From the NCBI RefSeq assembly GCF_000208865.1, contig NC_018394.1, positions 1,323,635 through 1,387,634 of the forward strand: a stretch of DNA of 64,000 nucleotides, written 5' to 3'. The notes beneath the pieces were generated by a model. The model was not told the origin of the DNA and ran no database searches. It was given only the letters and a program-made list of their open reading frames with translations. The position numbers were made by a program, and so were the translations under genes. This DNA is from Neospora caninum Liverpool (Eukaryota; Apicomplexa; Conoidasida; Eucoccidiorida; Sarcocystidae). Below, one piece after another: positions 1 through 13,473 of the stretch (within the stretch, counting starts at the first letter, position 1; the number at the start of each line of letters is the position of its first letter).

Positions 1-828
<828 letters not shown>

Positions 829-3800
829 TGTCAAACGCAGAAAGAAGAGAGGGCGAACACGCGCGACAGGAAAAAGCAAAGAAAAAGGAGAGCGCCTTGG
901 GGAGAGCACGACGCAGAGAACGGACGGAAGCGCGTTGAGATCCAGCGGGAGAAAGGTCCCGCGGAACGCCGAGCAGAGACGGCGACGAAAAAAGAAACGT
1001 GAAGAATACAGCCGCAAGCTGTGAGGCAAAACTCGAGGAAGAGGAATAGCAAGAGACGAAGGCCGTTCTCTCCTCCCTTTATTCGTTTGCTTCTCCGCTG
1101 GCTGATGCCATCGAATTTTAAGTTAGAGGTTTGAAAAAATGCGCTCACGACCACGTCAACGCCAAAGAGAAGAACCGCTTCGAAAGAGACTCAACGTGCA
1201 GACGTATGTGCCTGTGGGAAAGAGCGGAGAAGCTTTTTTCGCAAGGTCGACTGTGGAAGAGTCTCTTCAAAACTCTCGAGACTCCGATTGATCTCCGAGG
1301 AAAAGGGAAAGTCGCGGCGTCTGAAAAACCTTAGGAGAAGACGGGTGCCTGAAGAAAGTTGAGACCCAATTCAAAGCGAAACCTGGTTCTCTTTCTAGGA
1401 AATTGTTCAGTGGGAAAGGAACTGCGAGAGGGACACGAGAAAAACGAAAAGACTGTTTTCACCTTGGGCGCTTTGCATGCAAACAGGAAAGCCGGCAGTC
1501 GGCCAGTTGCTACCAAGGTAACTAACTCACTTTCACTCGCAAGAAAACGGGAATCGGGTTGGAGAAAAAACACCCTGTTTCGCCTGCCTGTAAGCGAGTT
1601 GGAAGGTGAGGGTAAATGACAATTTCAGAAGCCCGCTTTGAGAACTTGAGTTGTACGGGTAAACCGCCAGCATGCATGCACGCGACCTCGAGTATGTGTG
1701 ACCAGCTTGATCGTGACCGCGTACCTGGCTGTTTTAAGGAAAAAAGACACATTACGCCACAGCAAAAACGCAAAACCGATCTTCTGCCCGTCTCCATTCG
1801 CGCTTCCGTTGCCGAACTTCTTCTGAAGCCTTTTGCAGCTTTACTTTCCAGAGACCGAACAGAGTGAAGATGCGGGAGCAAAAAGGAGGTCGTCTGAACG
1901 AGAAAACTGAGCCTGCGGATAGAGGGGGTTCACTGGAACCCTGCAACATAAGCGAGCGCGTTACACGAGCTGCCTGTACAGCTGAGAAACGATTCTTGCT
2001 ATCTATTTCTTACAGGAGCAAGTAGCGTTCTGCACTGCTCTCTTCCGCAGTTCTCTGTGACGCCGGTGTACACATATAGCACGATGTACACTACACAGCA
2101 ATATCTACATAGCCGTACATATTTATTACGAGTAGCATTCATGCGTAGTTGCGGATACAATGTTTGTGATGGAGTGTATGTGCAGAGAAGACCCTGCCAG
2201 TTAGTTTTTTGGGAGTCCTGAAGAGGGAGTGTACAAACTCAGAACGTTTCGAAAAGGAAAAGAAGCGACGTATCAGATCATAGCTGTGAGATGTGACTGG
2301 TTCAGGAGGGGCTTTGGTTGTCGATTTGAGAGTGTTGGTGTGGGTCTTTCAGGCGTCGAGGATGTCCGGCAGAACGAGGAATCGGCCTATATACGGAGAC
2401 ACGCCTCCGCAGATACTACAAGAGAGTCATCTGAACAGACAAGACAGGGGAGTACCCAAAACGGCAAAAAGAGCCGCTCTTCCAGGCGAACATTCTCAGA
2501 GGACTATTTTCTTTCCCTTCGTATAAAGACCGCTAGAGAGTTTGTCATTTCTACGGCAGACCCTGAACGGGCACGCGAGTCACGTCGTCGGAGGTAACCT
2601 ATTGGGGGTATGATGAAGATCTCGGCGAAACACCGTCTTGGAGGAAAGGCTCACCGTGACTCTCTTGCTTGCAAGAGTGACTGACTGACATCTGCATGTG
2701 TTGCCTAAAAAGCAAAAAAATCTGAGAGTCAAGAACAGCTCCTTGCGTCCGCTTGCTAGACTGGCTGCTCAACAGCGTAGCGGCGCAAAATTCTCGGGGT
2801 CTACCATCAGAACGTCGGGAAGAGCCACGGTACGCGGTTTCCACTGGCTAGAAAGGGTTCGCAAGACGAAAAGAGTCATGACCAAAAGTGGAAAAAAAGT
2901 GTTACGGATTTTTTTCGCCGCGACCTGGCGCAGAACTCCCCAAGCACACAGTCCGCCGTGGTTTAACCACCGCATGTCGTGTGCTCGCGAGATCCCCGTG
3001 AAAAGTCTAGCGCCCAGCGGAGTCGAGAACAGAACGCGAAAACAGGCAAAGACCTGGAACGAACGTTTTCCTCGGTAACACGACTACCGTCAGGCTTTTC
3101 GTTCTCTTGAAGTTGTGCATTTGCCATTTCGGGTGTTTTCTCGGTGGAAAACCATGCAAACGGCCGCACTCGCCGCCGGCACACACAAGCATGCGTGATG
3201 AGAACGTTGGATCGCGTACCTCTTTTCCCGTTGAGCTCTCTCGTTTTCTGAAAACAGGTTGTCTTTTTTTGTGCAGCAGCTTTCCAGTCGCTTTTCCATT
3301 GGAACAACAGACCTCGATCGGCTGTCAGTGCACAGTGAAAAATAGACTGAGAAAGGCTTTTCGATGGGCGTGCGGTGCCTTCACCCGTGTCCCGGCAGTC
3401 GTTTTTGGTTCTTTTGCGCGCGGTGTGCTAGGCGAGACGGCAAGCCTTGCGAGCGGGGAAGAGGGTAAGCTCGGGCTTTCCGCAGAACACTTCATTTGTC
3501 GCATTTCCTCGTCCTCCGGTTCTTCCCGTGTGTCTGTCGCTGATTCGCGCCTGCGTCTCCAGTCTCAAACGCAAGAGGCGTGCCCCGCGCGACCGGCACC
3601 GTCCTACAGGGATATATTTTTACTCACGAAATCCTTGTTTCTTCAGCGAAATCCGCAGTCCCCGGGAGTCGCCCAAATATCTACGTCATCTCTCCCTCGC
3701 CATTCATAGCAATTATCGACCTCCAAGTTCTACGTATGCACACATATCTATGGATATATATGTGCCTGCGTGTTTTACTGTATATTCATCTATGTCTAAT

Positions 3801-4089
3801 TGCTTATGGAGATACAGATCTCTAGTCTGCTTCGTGAATTTGGACGTCTTCTCCCATTTCCGTTTTCCTACTGCGGGAAGTAGCGGCAGAGGGGTAGCCA
3901 TAAGAAGCGGAATGAGAGAGATGGCAGGTGAACTGTGTGTGGAACGGTGCTGACGCGGAAGGGCGAGGCGAGGCACACCGCGGCCGTCTGCGCGGACGAA
4001 AAGGGGAACAAAGCAGTCAGAACTGCTGTGCTCATCTCTGCATGGCACCGCATATTGGAGCTCTCCGTTTTCCTTCGCGGGACAGGCAA
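829..4089. other. Intergenic region between divergent genes
   Basis: I see no convincing gene in this 3.3 kb between KRR1 (-) and the Cys-rich gene (+). It must hold both promoters. It contains TGCATGCA-type palindromes near 1475 and 1672-1681, an AGAGACG match (the WGAGACG element reported in Toxoplasma promoters) at 975-981, and a TA-rich stretch near 3735-3790. Open frames here have the composition expected of unselected sequence and no recognisable domains. Confidence 0.5.
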
Positions 4090-7000
4090 ATGGAAGAGAG
4101 CAACCGGGAGAAGGTCTCCGTCGCCCGTCGGGAAGATGAAGAGCGGCGACGCCTCCCGCGACGACCTGTGTCGTCTATTCTATCTTTCTATACAGTCCTC
4201 TCATTCTTCTCGAGCTTCACGTTCTTCTGTGTTTTCCTCCTCTCTCTGTTCACTCCCTGTGGGCGCGCAGTTGCGGAGAGTCACGCCCTTTCCTCTGAGC
4301 TGGCTCTTCTCTCGCTTGTCAAGAAGGGATCCGAGACAACACACATAAATGAAACCACCCTCGGGAAATCTAGTCCATCTTCGCCCTCTTCTTCTCCCTC
4401 TTCTTCTTCCTCTTCTTCGCCCTCTTCTTCGCCCTCTTCTTCTCCCTCTTCTTCTCCCTCTTCTTCTCCCTCTTCTTCTCCCTCTTCTTCGCCCTCTTCT
4501 TCGCCCTCTTCTCCTTTACCTCGAGCTGAGTCGGGGTTTCGTTTCCCTGCGACGCCTCGCGACTTCGCAGCTTGGCGGTCGGAGGGTTTCGTGTTTGACC
4601 GCACCTGCACTCGCCTCTTTCTGTTTCCGGAGGCCGAGCAATTTGCCGTTCCGCTCCTCTCCGTCTCCTCCGTCTCCGCCGAGAGCACGCAAAACGAGGA
4701 CCTCGCTTCGCCCTTCCTCAGCCTGCGCGGGCACCTCCCCGAGCAAGAGGAGCTTCTGAAAAGAGAGAGGCGCGAGGAGGCGGAGGCTCGTTTCTCGGAC
4801 GGGGGCGTGTCTGCCTTTCCGCAGACTCGCGCCGTCGTTACCCACCTCCCTGCCTCAGACGCAGAAGCACGCGTTGAACGGCTCTTCGGACTCGTCGAAT
4901 CTTGGCGATTTACGTTCGGCGTCCTTGATCGGCCTGACGTCGCCGGAGACGCTGTGGCGAGCAGCCACCTTGTAAATTCTCCTCTCCTTCGACAGCCTGG
5001 GACTCCCGAAGAAAATCCAAAAGAGCCGATTCTCCTCTCCCCCCCTCAATGTGAGTCGGCAAAACGACCCGTCTGCGGAGCGTATGCAGTGCAGCAGTGC
5101 CGCTCTCTTCTCACTGCCAAGACGCCCCCCGAACACCTTGCGCTCTCCCAGTTTCCCTCAGAAAAAAGGCTCCTATTGCACCAGCATCCCAGACGGCGGC
5201 TCGCCCGTCGCTGCATTCAGTCAGCTGAGAAGAAAGTCGTCTCTCGCTTCGGCTGAAGTCTCAGGCAACTGTGTCTGTGCCCGAGGACGTGCCTCGGTGC
5301 GTTCTGTATCTCGCGTCCGGGGCCTTAGGAGAAGGCACAAGCTCTCGGGTTCTGTAGCAAGGCTGTTTTTCGGCGAACAAAAACTGTTCGGAGTGGATGC
5401 TGCCCGTACGCGGTCTCCATTCCTGTGTCTCCTCCCTCTCGATTCCGGTGTCTCCTCCCTCTCCATTCCGGTTTCTCTTTGCCTGCATCCGGGTGTCTCT
5501 TCTCTCTTAATTCCGGTGTCTTTCTTTTTCCCCCTTTGTGGTGTGTTGTTTCGCTGCGTTTAGTCGTCCCACTCATCACAGATCTTCTCGTCTTCGCGGA
5601 TCCTCGCGTCGAAGCCTCCACGTTGCCTCCTGTTTGTCAGCAGCTGCGACCGTGGGAAGGTCACCATCTCGCCGCCCTCCGTCTCCGGTCGCGACTTCGC
5701 ATTGCCTCTGTCCGTCGCTCTCTCCATGACTCTTCCTCTCCGTCCTCTCTCTCCTCTCCGGCCTCGCTTTCCTCTTCTTTCTCGCGTAAGAGACTGCGGC
5801 GTCTGTCGCGTCTTTCGGCGCGCTGGCAGTTGCATGCAAGTCGCTGCTTCGTCATTTTCACGTTTGTTGCCGCCACAGAAGTCCCCGACATGCGCTGGCG
5901 GAGAGTGCAGGACGCCGAGGCCTGGGTGTATCTCTCAGAGCCTGTCATCGCGGCGACTCTCAGCGCCTACGACGAAGTGCTGAAGGTACCCATCTCGGCT
6001 TTCCTCACGCCTGCCTTGCTGCGGCCTCCCCGGCAGGACGAGAGGACCGGCGCAGCGCGAGGACGAAGCAGAGCCGTGCGATCGGGCCTCGAGAACGGAG
6101 AGGGGAAGAGCGAAGAAGACACCTCGTGGCTCGTCGCGCAGGAGGACAGTGCATGCAGCTCCGAGACGAGCGAAATTGCTCTAGAGGAGTATGCAAGGTC
6201 AGGAAACCGGAGAGCGTTTTCGGGCGTTCCAGAAGAGATAGATGTGTGCGACCAGCTGCAGCTGTAGAAAAGAGAAAAGCGAGGTCAGTTTAGGAGAATC
6301 AGCGGAGAGGCACCACGCCCTTGAGAAACTGACCCAGAAACCTCTCGAAACCAAATTCCTTTTAGGAGTTCTAAATACGCGTCGCTGCATGCGTAGACAT
6401 GGAATACCAAGTGCATCTACCTCTCCATATATGTATATATGTAGTTATATAGGGATATAGATATAGATATGCATAGGGAAAGAGAGGTGCCGGTAGATAT
6501 AGGGATATCGGCATTTATGTGTGTTGTGAGTGCATTTTGGTAGGAAGACTTCCCGAGGGATGGGCTTTCTGTTTCTGAAGTGCCGTTCTCCTGTTTTCCC
6601 GTGTCCAGGCTGTTTGGTTTGAAGCGGCCGCAGCCGGCCTGGGTCGGCGACGTGTGGAACGGTCCCCCTCAGCTCGTGTCGCGACTCTCACGTCTCGCGT
6701 TCCTGGTAAAGCAAGGCAGTCCTTCTTTCAAAATTTCTTTCTCCCGGTCTTCACATGCCAAGGCTTCATGAACACTTGGGGGGGGGGGGGGGGGGGGGAA
6801 GACGCACGGAAGAGCACTCTTCACGTCGAACTCTCCTCATACATATATATACATATATACGTATAGAGGCAGGCATGTGAAGGTAGATCTACATTTATAA
6901 GCGTGTGCGTATGTGTGCATCTACGTACGTCCGTGTATATGTATAGGTGATGTGTAAGGCAAATGTGAATCTGTAGCTAGGTCGGTTCGTGGATTTGATT

Positions 7001-7179
7001 CGACGCGCTGCATTCCGAATGGGGGCTCGCGTTCCCCGGTGCTGTCGTCTCGGCTAGAACATAACTTAACTATCGCCGGCATTCGCTTTCCCCGCGTATC
7101 AGACTGAAATAGACACGTTTCTCAATCCTTACGAATTCAATACACACATCAGTATACCTATATATACATTTCACACAGA

Positions 7180-7230
<51 letters not shown>

Positions 7231-7749
7231 TTCATATTGGCACCTGCCAAGATGCAGATGTGCATATATGTACATCCATGGAAAGATGTATATCGCCTTT
7301 GTCACATATCCATACATATTTACAAGCATATATAGAGTTCATGCGTATACGTGTCCTAGATGGACCTGAGAATATGCGTCTGTTCACGCGTGTGCAGCTT
7401 TGGAGAACCTTTTGTTTTCAGATTGCGGATTTTCTGTTGGTTCACGATCCCGTTCTGGGACGCACTGAAGGCCGTGAGCCTGAATGGTCTCTCTCGTGCC
7501 TCTTCGCCTACGCCCTCCGCCTTGCCGCCTCGCATTTGGTGGCGCCTGAGAGGCTCTTTGTGGATCCTCGCCTTGCTCTCGGTGAGGCTGCTTTCCGCTC
7601 CAGCGAGAAACCACCGCTCAGCGGGAACCCGTTCGTGATTCTCGGCGTGCCCGCGCGCGCATTAAGCTGCCAGAGAGTGGAAATACGCCGTCGCCTCGCA
7701 GCGTATATATATATATATATATAGATACACAGATATGGATCTAGATACA

Positions 7750-7786
<37 letters not shown>

Positions 7787-10118
7787 GTTTCTTTATTAGT
7801 GTGTCCCAGACCTATGCATCCATACATGTGTGTGCATGCATTTTACATCTCTTTATCCATCGGTGCTCATAGGTGGTAACTGAAACCATCGCCGGGGAAG
7901 AGAAAGATGTTCGGGCATCTGTGTATCTGTGTACATCTCAAATTAGAAATATATATATATATATGTAGAGAGACAGTTCTTTCGATTCGAGTAGCTGTCG
8001 ACAGGCAGATTCATATGTGGACTGAAGTCGATGCAGATGGGAGTGGAGAGGCAGAGCAATGGACTCGACTTTAGCAGAAGACAAGTACACCTGGATGGCG
8101 GCGCATCTGGGCCTTGTTGAGAGACGTGGCGACTCGCTGTTCGTCACATAGTGCACACACACGTCTGCACATGTATATCGACATGTGCTTAATATGCAAA
8201 TTTGCTTTTGTTGGGGAGTTCCCAGTTGCGTACGGTTGTTGCGTCTCGTGCGCGTGCGCAGATCTTTCGCAACTCTCTTCTGAGGGCGGGGACGACATTT
8301 TCAAGACGGAGAGTATCGCGGTGACGGCGAGAGAGGCGGAGGGTCAGAGAGGAAGAGAAGTGGAGCAAGGCCAGGCGAGTATCGAGGTTGCTGACGTTCT
8401 CCTCTCTCTCTACCGGAGTGTTGAGGAGGATGTGGAGCTCGTGTTCGGTCCGTCTCCAGGCTCCGAAGGCGGGAGAAGCGGCGAGGACGAAGCAGGGAAG
8501 GGGGAGGACACATCCACAGCTTTCGGAAAGACTCTCGGGGCCTTTGCAGCCGCTTGCGCCCGTTTCGGAAGCCAGAGATATCGACAGCGGAGACGAGCCG
8601 TTGTAAGTGCACAAGTCATAAGGACAAAATGGACGCAGTTCAGTGTCTTGTCCACTTGCACGCGTGTCCCTTCCTCGTTGGTCGTTTCGTTTCGGAGGTA
8701 CGCGGGCCTTCTCGTGTTTTGGCCCTCCGTTCCCCTCTCGCATTTCTGGACGGACTGTCGCGAACTTCTGTTTCGCTCTCACGCCTCTGCTCTGCCTTCT
8801 TCTTTCCCTGGGTCTGGACCTCTCTCCTTTCCCATCTTCTGTTTCGCGGCTCCGGTTTTTTCTCGCCGCGCTTGTCTCTCTCGCCTTCAGGCGTTGCCCT
8901 TCGTCCGCCCGCCTGTGCTGCGCGCTGGCGCGGAACTTGTGGACGTCTTCGTCCCGGCCTCCCGCAACTCGACAGACACCCTGGAGCTCGGCCGAGACCG
9001 GCCTCTTTTCCCCACCGCTTTGATTCGACGCGAGTTGACCGAGTTCTTCCGGTGCCCCGCCGACCATCCTTATCCCTTCACGAAATTCGCGTATGCCGAC
9101 ACTTGCTGCAGCGCCAAAGTGGCCTGCCACGGAGAGGCCTTGACCGCGCTCTCCACGTGCTGCGCTGAGAAACAAGTTGCGTGCCGAGCTCCGCCATGTG
9201 ACCCAGCTGTGGAAGACGGTAAGGCGCCACATGTGAGCAGGCACAGGAACTTCTCCCACGGCCTTTCCGAAGTGCACTTCTCTGGAGGCCCCGCTGTCCT
9301 GTGTCTCGTGTCGCTCGCGGCGTCAGTTGCGCACCTGTGGACCCTTCTCTCTCTCGTCTCTTTTTTCCGCCCTCGCTCTCAGCTGGCGTCGACTCCGTGG
9401 TGGTCCGTGCGTGCGCGTCTTCTCTCTTTTTCTCGGTTTCCCCGTCCTTTTCCGGCGGCGGCTGCGTCGGCCGTGTGCCTGCTGGAGCGTTGCGCGTTGC
9501 CGAGTTTTCATGCTTTTCCCGCGTTTTCGTGTCCGGGTTTCTTCAGCCGTCATGGATGGGCCGCCGCCCTCGTCGGTGCACGAGTGCCCAGCCGCGTTCC
9601 CGTACCCGTACAGCCCGGCTCGGCCGCTGTCCTTCTGCTGCGCGACCGACAGAAGCTGTTCCGGAGAGCCGCTGAACGCTGCGTCGCTGTGCTGCGACAA
9701 CCATCAGTACGCCGCGTGCGCGGATGCGCCTTGTGCGCCCCACAGGTAAGCATGACGGGCGAGAGCGAGGCGGGAGACACAGCGGGTTTTCGCCAACTCC
9801 AAACCGGAAGGCGGCCGCAGCTGTCAAATCTCGTGTTTGTGCGCTTTGGCGTTCAGAGACGTGTTAGAATCTCTCGGCGCGGCGCGCCGATACAGCTTGA
9901 CTCCCGAGCGCGCAGCGCGCCTGGCGGCGATGCTCCGGAAGCTGAGCGCGAGGCGAAGCACGAGTGTCCGAATGTTCGTCCAGACGCTGCAGCACCTTCA
10001 CGTGGTGGAGAACTACATCAACGAAGCTTTCCGCGATGGCGAAAACGACGACGACGACTCAGTCGACGCAGTCGAGCCAAACGAAACAGAAACCGACGAC
10101 GGCGGAGATCGCCGATGA
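4090..10118 (+). CDS. Membrane-anchored or secreted protein with two tandem Cys-rich repeats, 1001 aa
   Basis: Eight exons keep one frame: 4090-5050, 5564-6197, 6609-6705, 7398-7581, 8262-8602, 8891-9218, 9547-9745 and 9857-10118 (3006 nt). I do not recognise a named family. Residues about 28-57 are strongly hydrophobic after a basic N-terminus, so it is probably a signal anchor or signal peptide. A Ser/Pro tract of SPSS units follows at about residues 98-140. Exons 6 and 7 each carry one copy of a motif CPxxxPYP[FY]..CC..CxGExL..CC..C..PC. The C-terminus is acidic with several consecutive Asp residues. Function is unknown; the Cys spacing and N-terminus suggest a role in the secretory pathway or at the surface. 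The exon 1 donor (T|GTGAGT) and exon 2 donor (AG|GTCAGG) were chosen to keep frame. Confidence 0.72.
4375..4513 (+). repeat. TCTTCTCCC/TCTTCGCCC trinucleotide-rich tandem tract
   Basis: A near-perfect array of 12-bp units of the form CCCTCTTCTTCT, with G/T variation, encodes repeated SPSS in exon 1 of the Cys-rich gene. The opposite strand reads as Glu/Gly repeats, which is a shadow. The tract is likely polymorphic in length. Confidence 0.85.
5418..5526 (+). repeat. Degenerate ~24-bp tandem repeat in intron 1 of the Cys-rich gene
   Basis: Four to five diverged units based on 'ATTCCGGTGTCTCCTCCCTC' run just upstream of the exon 2 acceptor at 5562-5563. They supply a long pyrimidine-rich tract and fall wholly within intron 1 (5051-5563). 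Confidence 0.6.
6778..6798 (+). repeat. Run of 21 G
   Basis: An uninterrupted poly-G run sits in intron 3 of the Cys-rich gene. Its length is likely unstable, both biologically and in sequencing. Confidence 0.9.
7183..7228. repeat. (AT)n microsatellite
   Basis: About 23 AT dinucleotides in intron 3 of the Cys-rich gene. Further (AT)n runs lie in intron 4 near 7703-7722, 7754-7780 and 7950-7964. Confidence 0.95.
8891..9745 (+). other. Tandem Cys-rich domain, one copy per exon
   Basis: Exon 6 encodes CPADHPYPF, CC, CHGEAL, CC, C and PPC. Exon 7 encodes CPAAFPYPY, CC, CSGEPL, CC, C and APC. Nearly all Cys, Pro, Tyr and Gly positions and spacings match, so this looks like duplication of one exon. 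From memory, similar CP..YPY..CC..C.G..L..CC..C modules occur in other secreted eukaryotic proteins without a known function. Confidence 0.7.
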
Positions 10119-11767
10119 AAAAGACGAGGCATCTGCCGCGTTTTTGGCAGGTCCTTGGCCCGCACAACGCGCTCTCTCGTGTGCGGCGTGTGCGCACTGG
10201 CGCCGGGTGGACATGGACCTCCAGGCAGAAGACTCTCGCTTCGGGATCAAGGCGTGGATGCCACCGGATGCGCGCACGGGCTCCGCTCCTGCGTTGGGCT
10301 GTGTTGGAGTTAACGTGCGCTCTAGTGGAACGAAAGTGTCGACTCAACGGCGAGGCGACCAGCCGTTACGCTGGACAACTGGTGTAGAAAAGGCTCGGTT
10401 CTTTTTAGGATGGGCCGAGCGGTCCGGAGTAGGCCGATACGTGTGTAGCGTAGGGAACTCAGTAGGGAGTATGAGCGGGGACGAACAGGTTCGCCGCTCC
10501 GCTGGTGTAGCTTTAGGGAAGGCATCCCCACTGCCGGTCTATGGAAGCGCGCTCTTTTTTGAAGGCTTTTCACTGAGTCAGTGAGAGCAGACAAGCTGCT
10601 CGGATCGTACCCAGACGCGGGTTTGTGGGCGTCGTACAGGGATGTTGGAAGACGGGCGCGCCTGGGAAGTACCGTCTCGCATTCTACCATTTTCTTCTCG
10701 AGACGTTTGGATCAGTCTTTCTGGAGCTGAACACTTTTTTGTGAGGAACCGTCTGTGGTGTCGCGCGTGTTTTGCGGGTGACGAGACACGGGGTTGTGGG
10801 CAAAGAACCTCCGGCGGTCTCGAGGGGTGGCCGCTCAGTTGAACTGTCGAGACCCCAGGCATGTCCTTTTTTTTGTCACCGTGCTGCAGGCGTTTTTCAC
10901 CGGCGGAAGCGAGCAGCCGCGATCGTTTGCCGCGCGAAACTGTTTTGCGCGGCTTCACCTTCCAGTAACTTCCGCGTCTGCAGTAGAAGCGTGTACCGGC
11001 ACGAACGGAAAGAAACTCACCGCAGCTCGTTCCTCGGGGCGTTGTATTTTTTGAGGGGTACACGGGCGTTCCTGGAAAGGACGCGGCACGCGCGCACGCC
11101 TTTTCGCGGCCCCGGTACGTCTCCGTTTTGGGCCAACGTCATGAGAAAACCGCCAGCTTCAGTGAACTGCAAACCTTGTGGGGGGATGTCGAAGCCGCAC
11201 GGCGTGGCATTGACGCCGTCGTGTTCTCCACAGTGCGAACCTTGAAAAAATCTCGAATGGGCCGCCGTCAGAAGTTTCCTCGGCCTTCGAAATCGTGTGG
11301 GCACCTGCCGGATTCGGCGTGTAGAGATACTCAGCAACTTGTCTTCCGCCTAATCTCAATCCGGCTAACAGACTCAACGTCTTGAGCCTTTACACGAACT
11401 CACATTTCCTCAACCAAGGACGCCGGACGCGTTACAGCCACCACAACGCAAGGCCAACGACACCGTGTAGCTGCTTCGGCGCTTCTCTCAGGAAGTCCAT
11501 CGTTTAGCTTCGAGACTGTCGTTTTGCTGGGGGTGGTCCTAGAATTGTTTTACGGATGTGTTTCGGCTTCTGTATGTGGATATTCCCCTCCCACCTTTTC
11601 AGCGTCATGTCTCTCGTGCCGGACGATCTGGGCGGCACACACAGGATCTCCAAGAGATCGGAGGCTAACCAAAAACGGGTGGAGTGTTTGCGGCTGAGGC
11701 CGCTGCCAGATTTTTCCGGCATGTGCTCTCAAAGGTTTTGCATTTAAAATCGTGTAAATATATTCAA

Positions 11768-12030
11768 CAGGAAGTATGCACGTGTATCAACTTGCTGACC
11801 GACAGTCATCATGTGATGTACCCACAGTAGGGAACCTAGGATAGAGATGCAACCCATTGCTAGAATCACAGATTGGCCACCGAAGACCGCTATGCATGAA
11901 TAGGTAGAGTTTGGGAGATTACACCGAAACCAGGTCAGATTAGAACATATACTTCTGGATGTCCGAAAAACCAGAATAGATGTTGATATATAATACACTA
12001 TCTCCTGAGTACAAGGAATCATAGAATTCT
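11768..12030 (-). pseudogene. cox1 (NUMT): NUMT: fragment of mitochondrial cox1
   Basis: On the minus strand the sequence decodes in pieces as cytochrome c oxidase subunit I. It reads [13 protein letters not shown], then [16 protein letters not shown], an in-frame [12 protein letters not shown], a frame change, then [12 protein letters not shown] and HHMMTVG..VDTRAYF. Similarity stops abruptly after AYF near 11768. There is a 2-bp insertion after SVLY (near 11992), a stop in place of the usual Leu (near 11946), and a shift near 11890-11905. It is therefore a decayed nuclear copy, not a functional gene. The AT-rich composition contrasts with its surroundings. Toxoplasma nuclear DNA is known to contain many such mitochondrial fragments. 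Confidence 0.88.
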
Positions 12031-13459
12031 GTATTTACATGTAAATCGTCGCCGCCAAGTGGCCGCACTGCAACGGGTTTTGTGCCCTAGTCTTTTCTAC
12101 GTGTCAGAGACCGGCCGCGAAACCGAGCAAATGTTCCCGCATCGTCCACGGCAAGAATCGCCGAGAGAACGGCGCGAGACCAAACCGACTCGAGAGGGGA
12201 CACCGCCACGTGATACAGCAAACTTGCGCTCGAGCAGGAACCGTGTTTGTGGATTCTTTGTTTTTCGCGCAGTGCGAAAACTCCGTGAGGTACAAATAGA
12301 GCACCACACCAGAGGCAGAACGGTCCTCGGCACACGAGAAAACTCAATCACCGGGCCGTCTGAGACACGTTTTGACCTCGTGGGCTGTGTGCCGCCGAGC
12401 TGCTTGTCAACTGCGACATCGAAATTTGCCCTACACACGCGAGGATGTTCACTCGCTTCCAAATAAGATTTTCGTCGGTGCATACAATAAATATCTGTTA
12501 TCGCTAGTTGCCACGTCTTCCTTTCTTCGGGCTTTCGTGGCGAGACGCCAGTTCGTGCGCAACCCGCTTTGCAACTGCAGGTGTGCAAATCGTATCCTCC
12601 GAAGCTCAATTTCGTGCAAAGCAGCCTCTCCGTGTGGACTTCCCCAGGGGGATACCCCAGACGGCAAACACCCTTTGACTCCTGGCAAGTGTCCGTGTAT
12701 CAATCCACACATCGCGCCCCTGGATCAATCTACCTGTTCATCGCTGCAGCGGTCCGTTTAAAGATGCCAAGACACCAGGAGCTCACGGCGATTAGCACCC
12801 GCACAAATGAAGATGAGTGGAACATTTAGAAAGGAGCGGTAAGACTCCCGTCTTTTGAGAGAAGCGACTGGAGGCAACGATTAAGGAATCTGGAGCGCAT
12901 TCCGCTTCACTTCTCCGTGACAGGCGACAGCTGAACTCACGCGAGATGCACTGTCGTTTCCACATCTCTGTCTAGCATACCCTCTCTCGGTTCATTGCTT
13001 CGAGCAGTTGTGGCCGAAGGCCGTGTCCACCCCTCCTGCGATTTGGCCCGACGTCGCTCCCGGGGGAGTTTTGTGTAGGACTCTGGAGTTACGAAATTCC
13101 TGGACGGTCTCAGCGTGCTTTCGGATGCCAAAAAGAGCACAGAAACGAGAAATGTCTCTTTTACAATCCTCTTTCCTGCATGCATACGTACACGTGTCTT
13201 ACCCAGCTGTATATATTCTAAACCACTACGCAACGCGATTCTCATCTGGTAAAGCAGCGACGCCTAGCATGCGCGATCGCCACGTCTCCACAGTCTTTGA
13301 AGAAACGGGAGAATCGGCCAGTGCACCTTGCCATCGAAATAGTCGTCTTTTCTTTCTTTGTCTCGACTGTCTGGTAGCCTCCGACAGGCTGGTTGCTGGA
13401 CTGCGTCGACTTTCCCACTCCGTGTGCATGCAGATAATCTCGAACAACGAATGGTCGTA

Positions 13460-13473
13460 CCCCCCCCCCCCCC
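13460..13473 (+). repeat. Run of 14 C
   Basis: A homopolymer in the intergenic region about 580 bp upstream of eIF3k. Confidence 0.9.

Noticed and set aside
8114..10387. Single 757-aa plus-strand frame read as one exon
   Set aside because: It runs through three consensus introns; only the parts in exons 5 and 6 are in the protein frame, confirmed by phase continuity.
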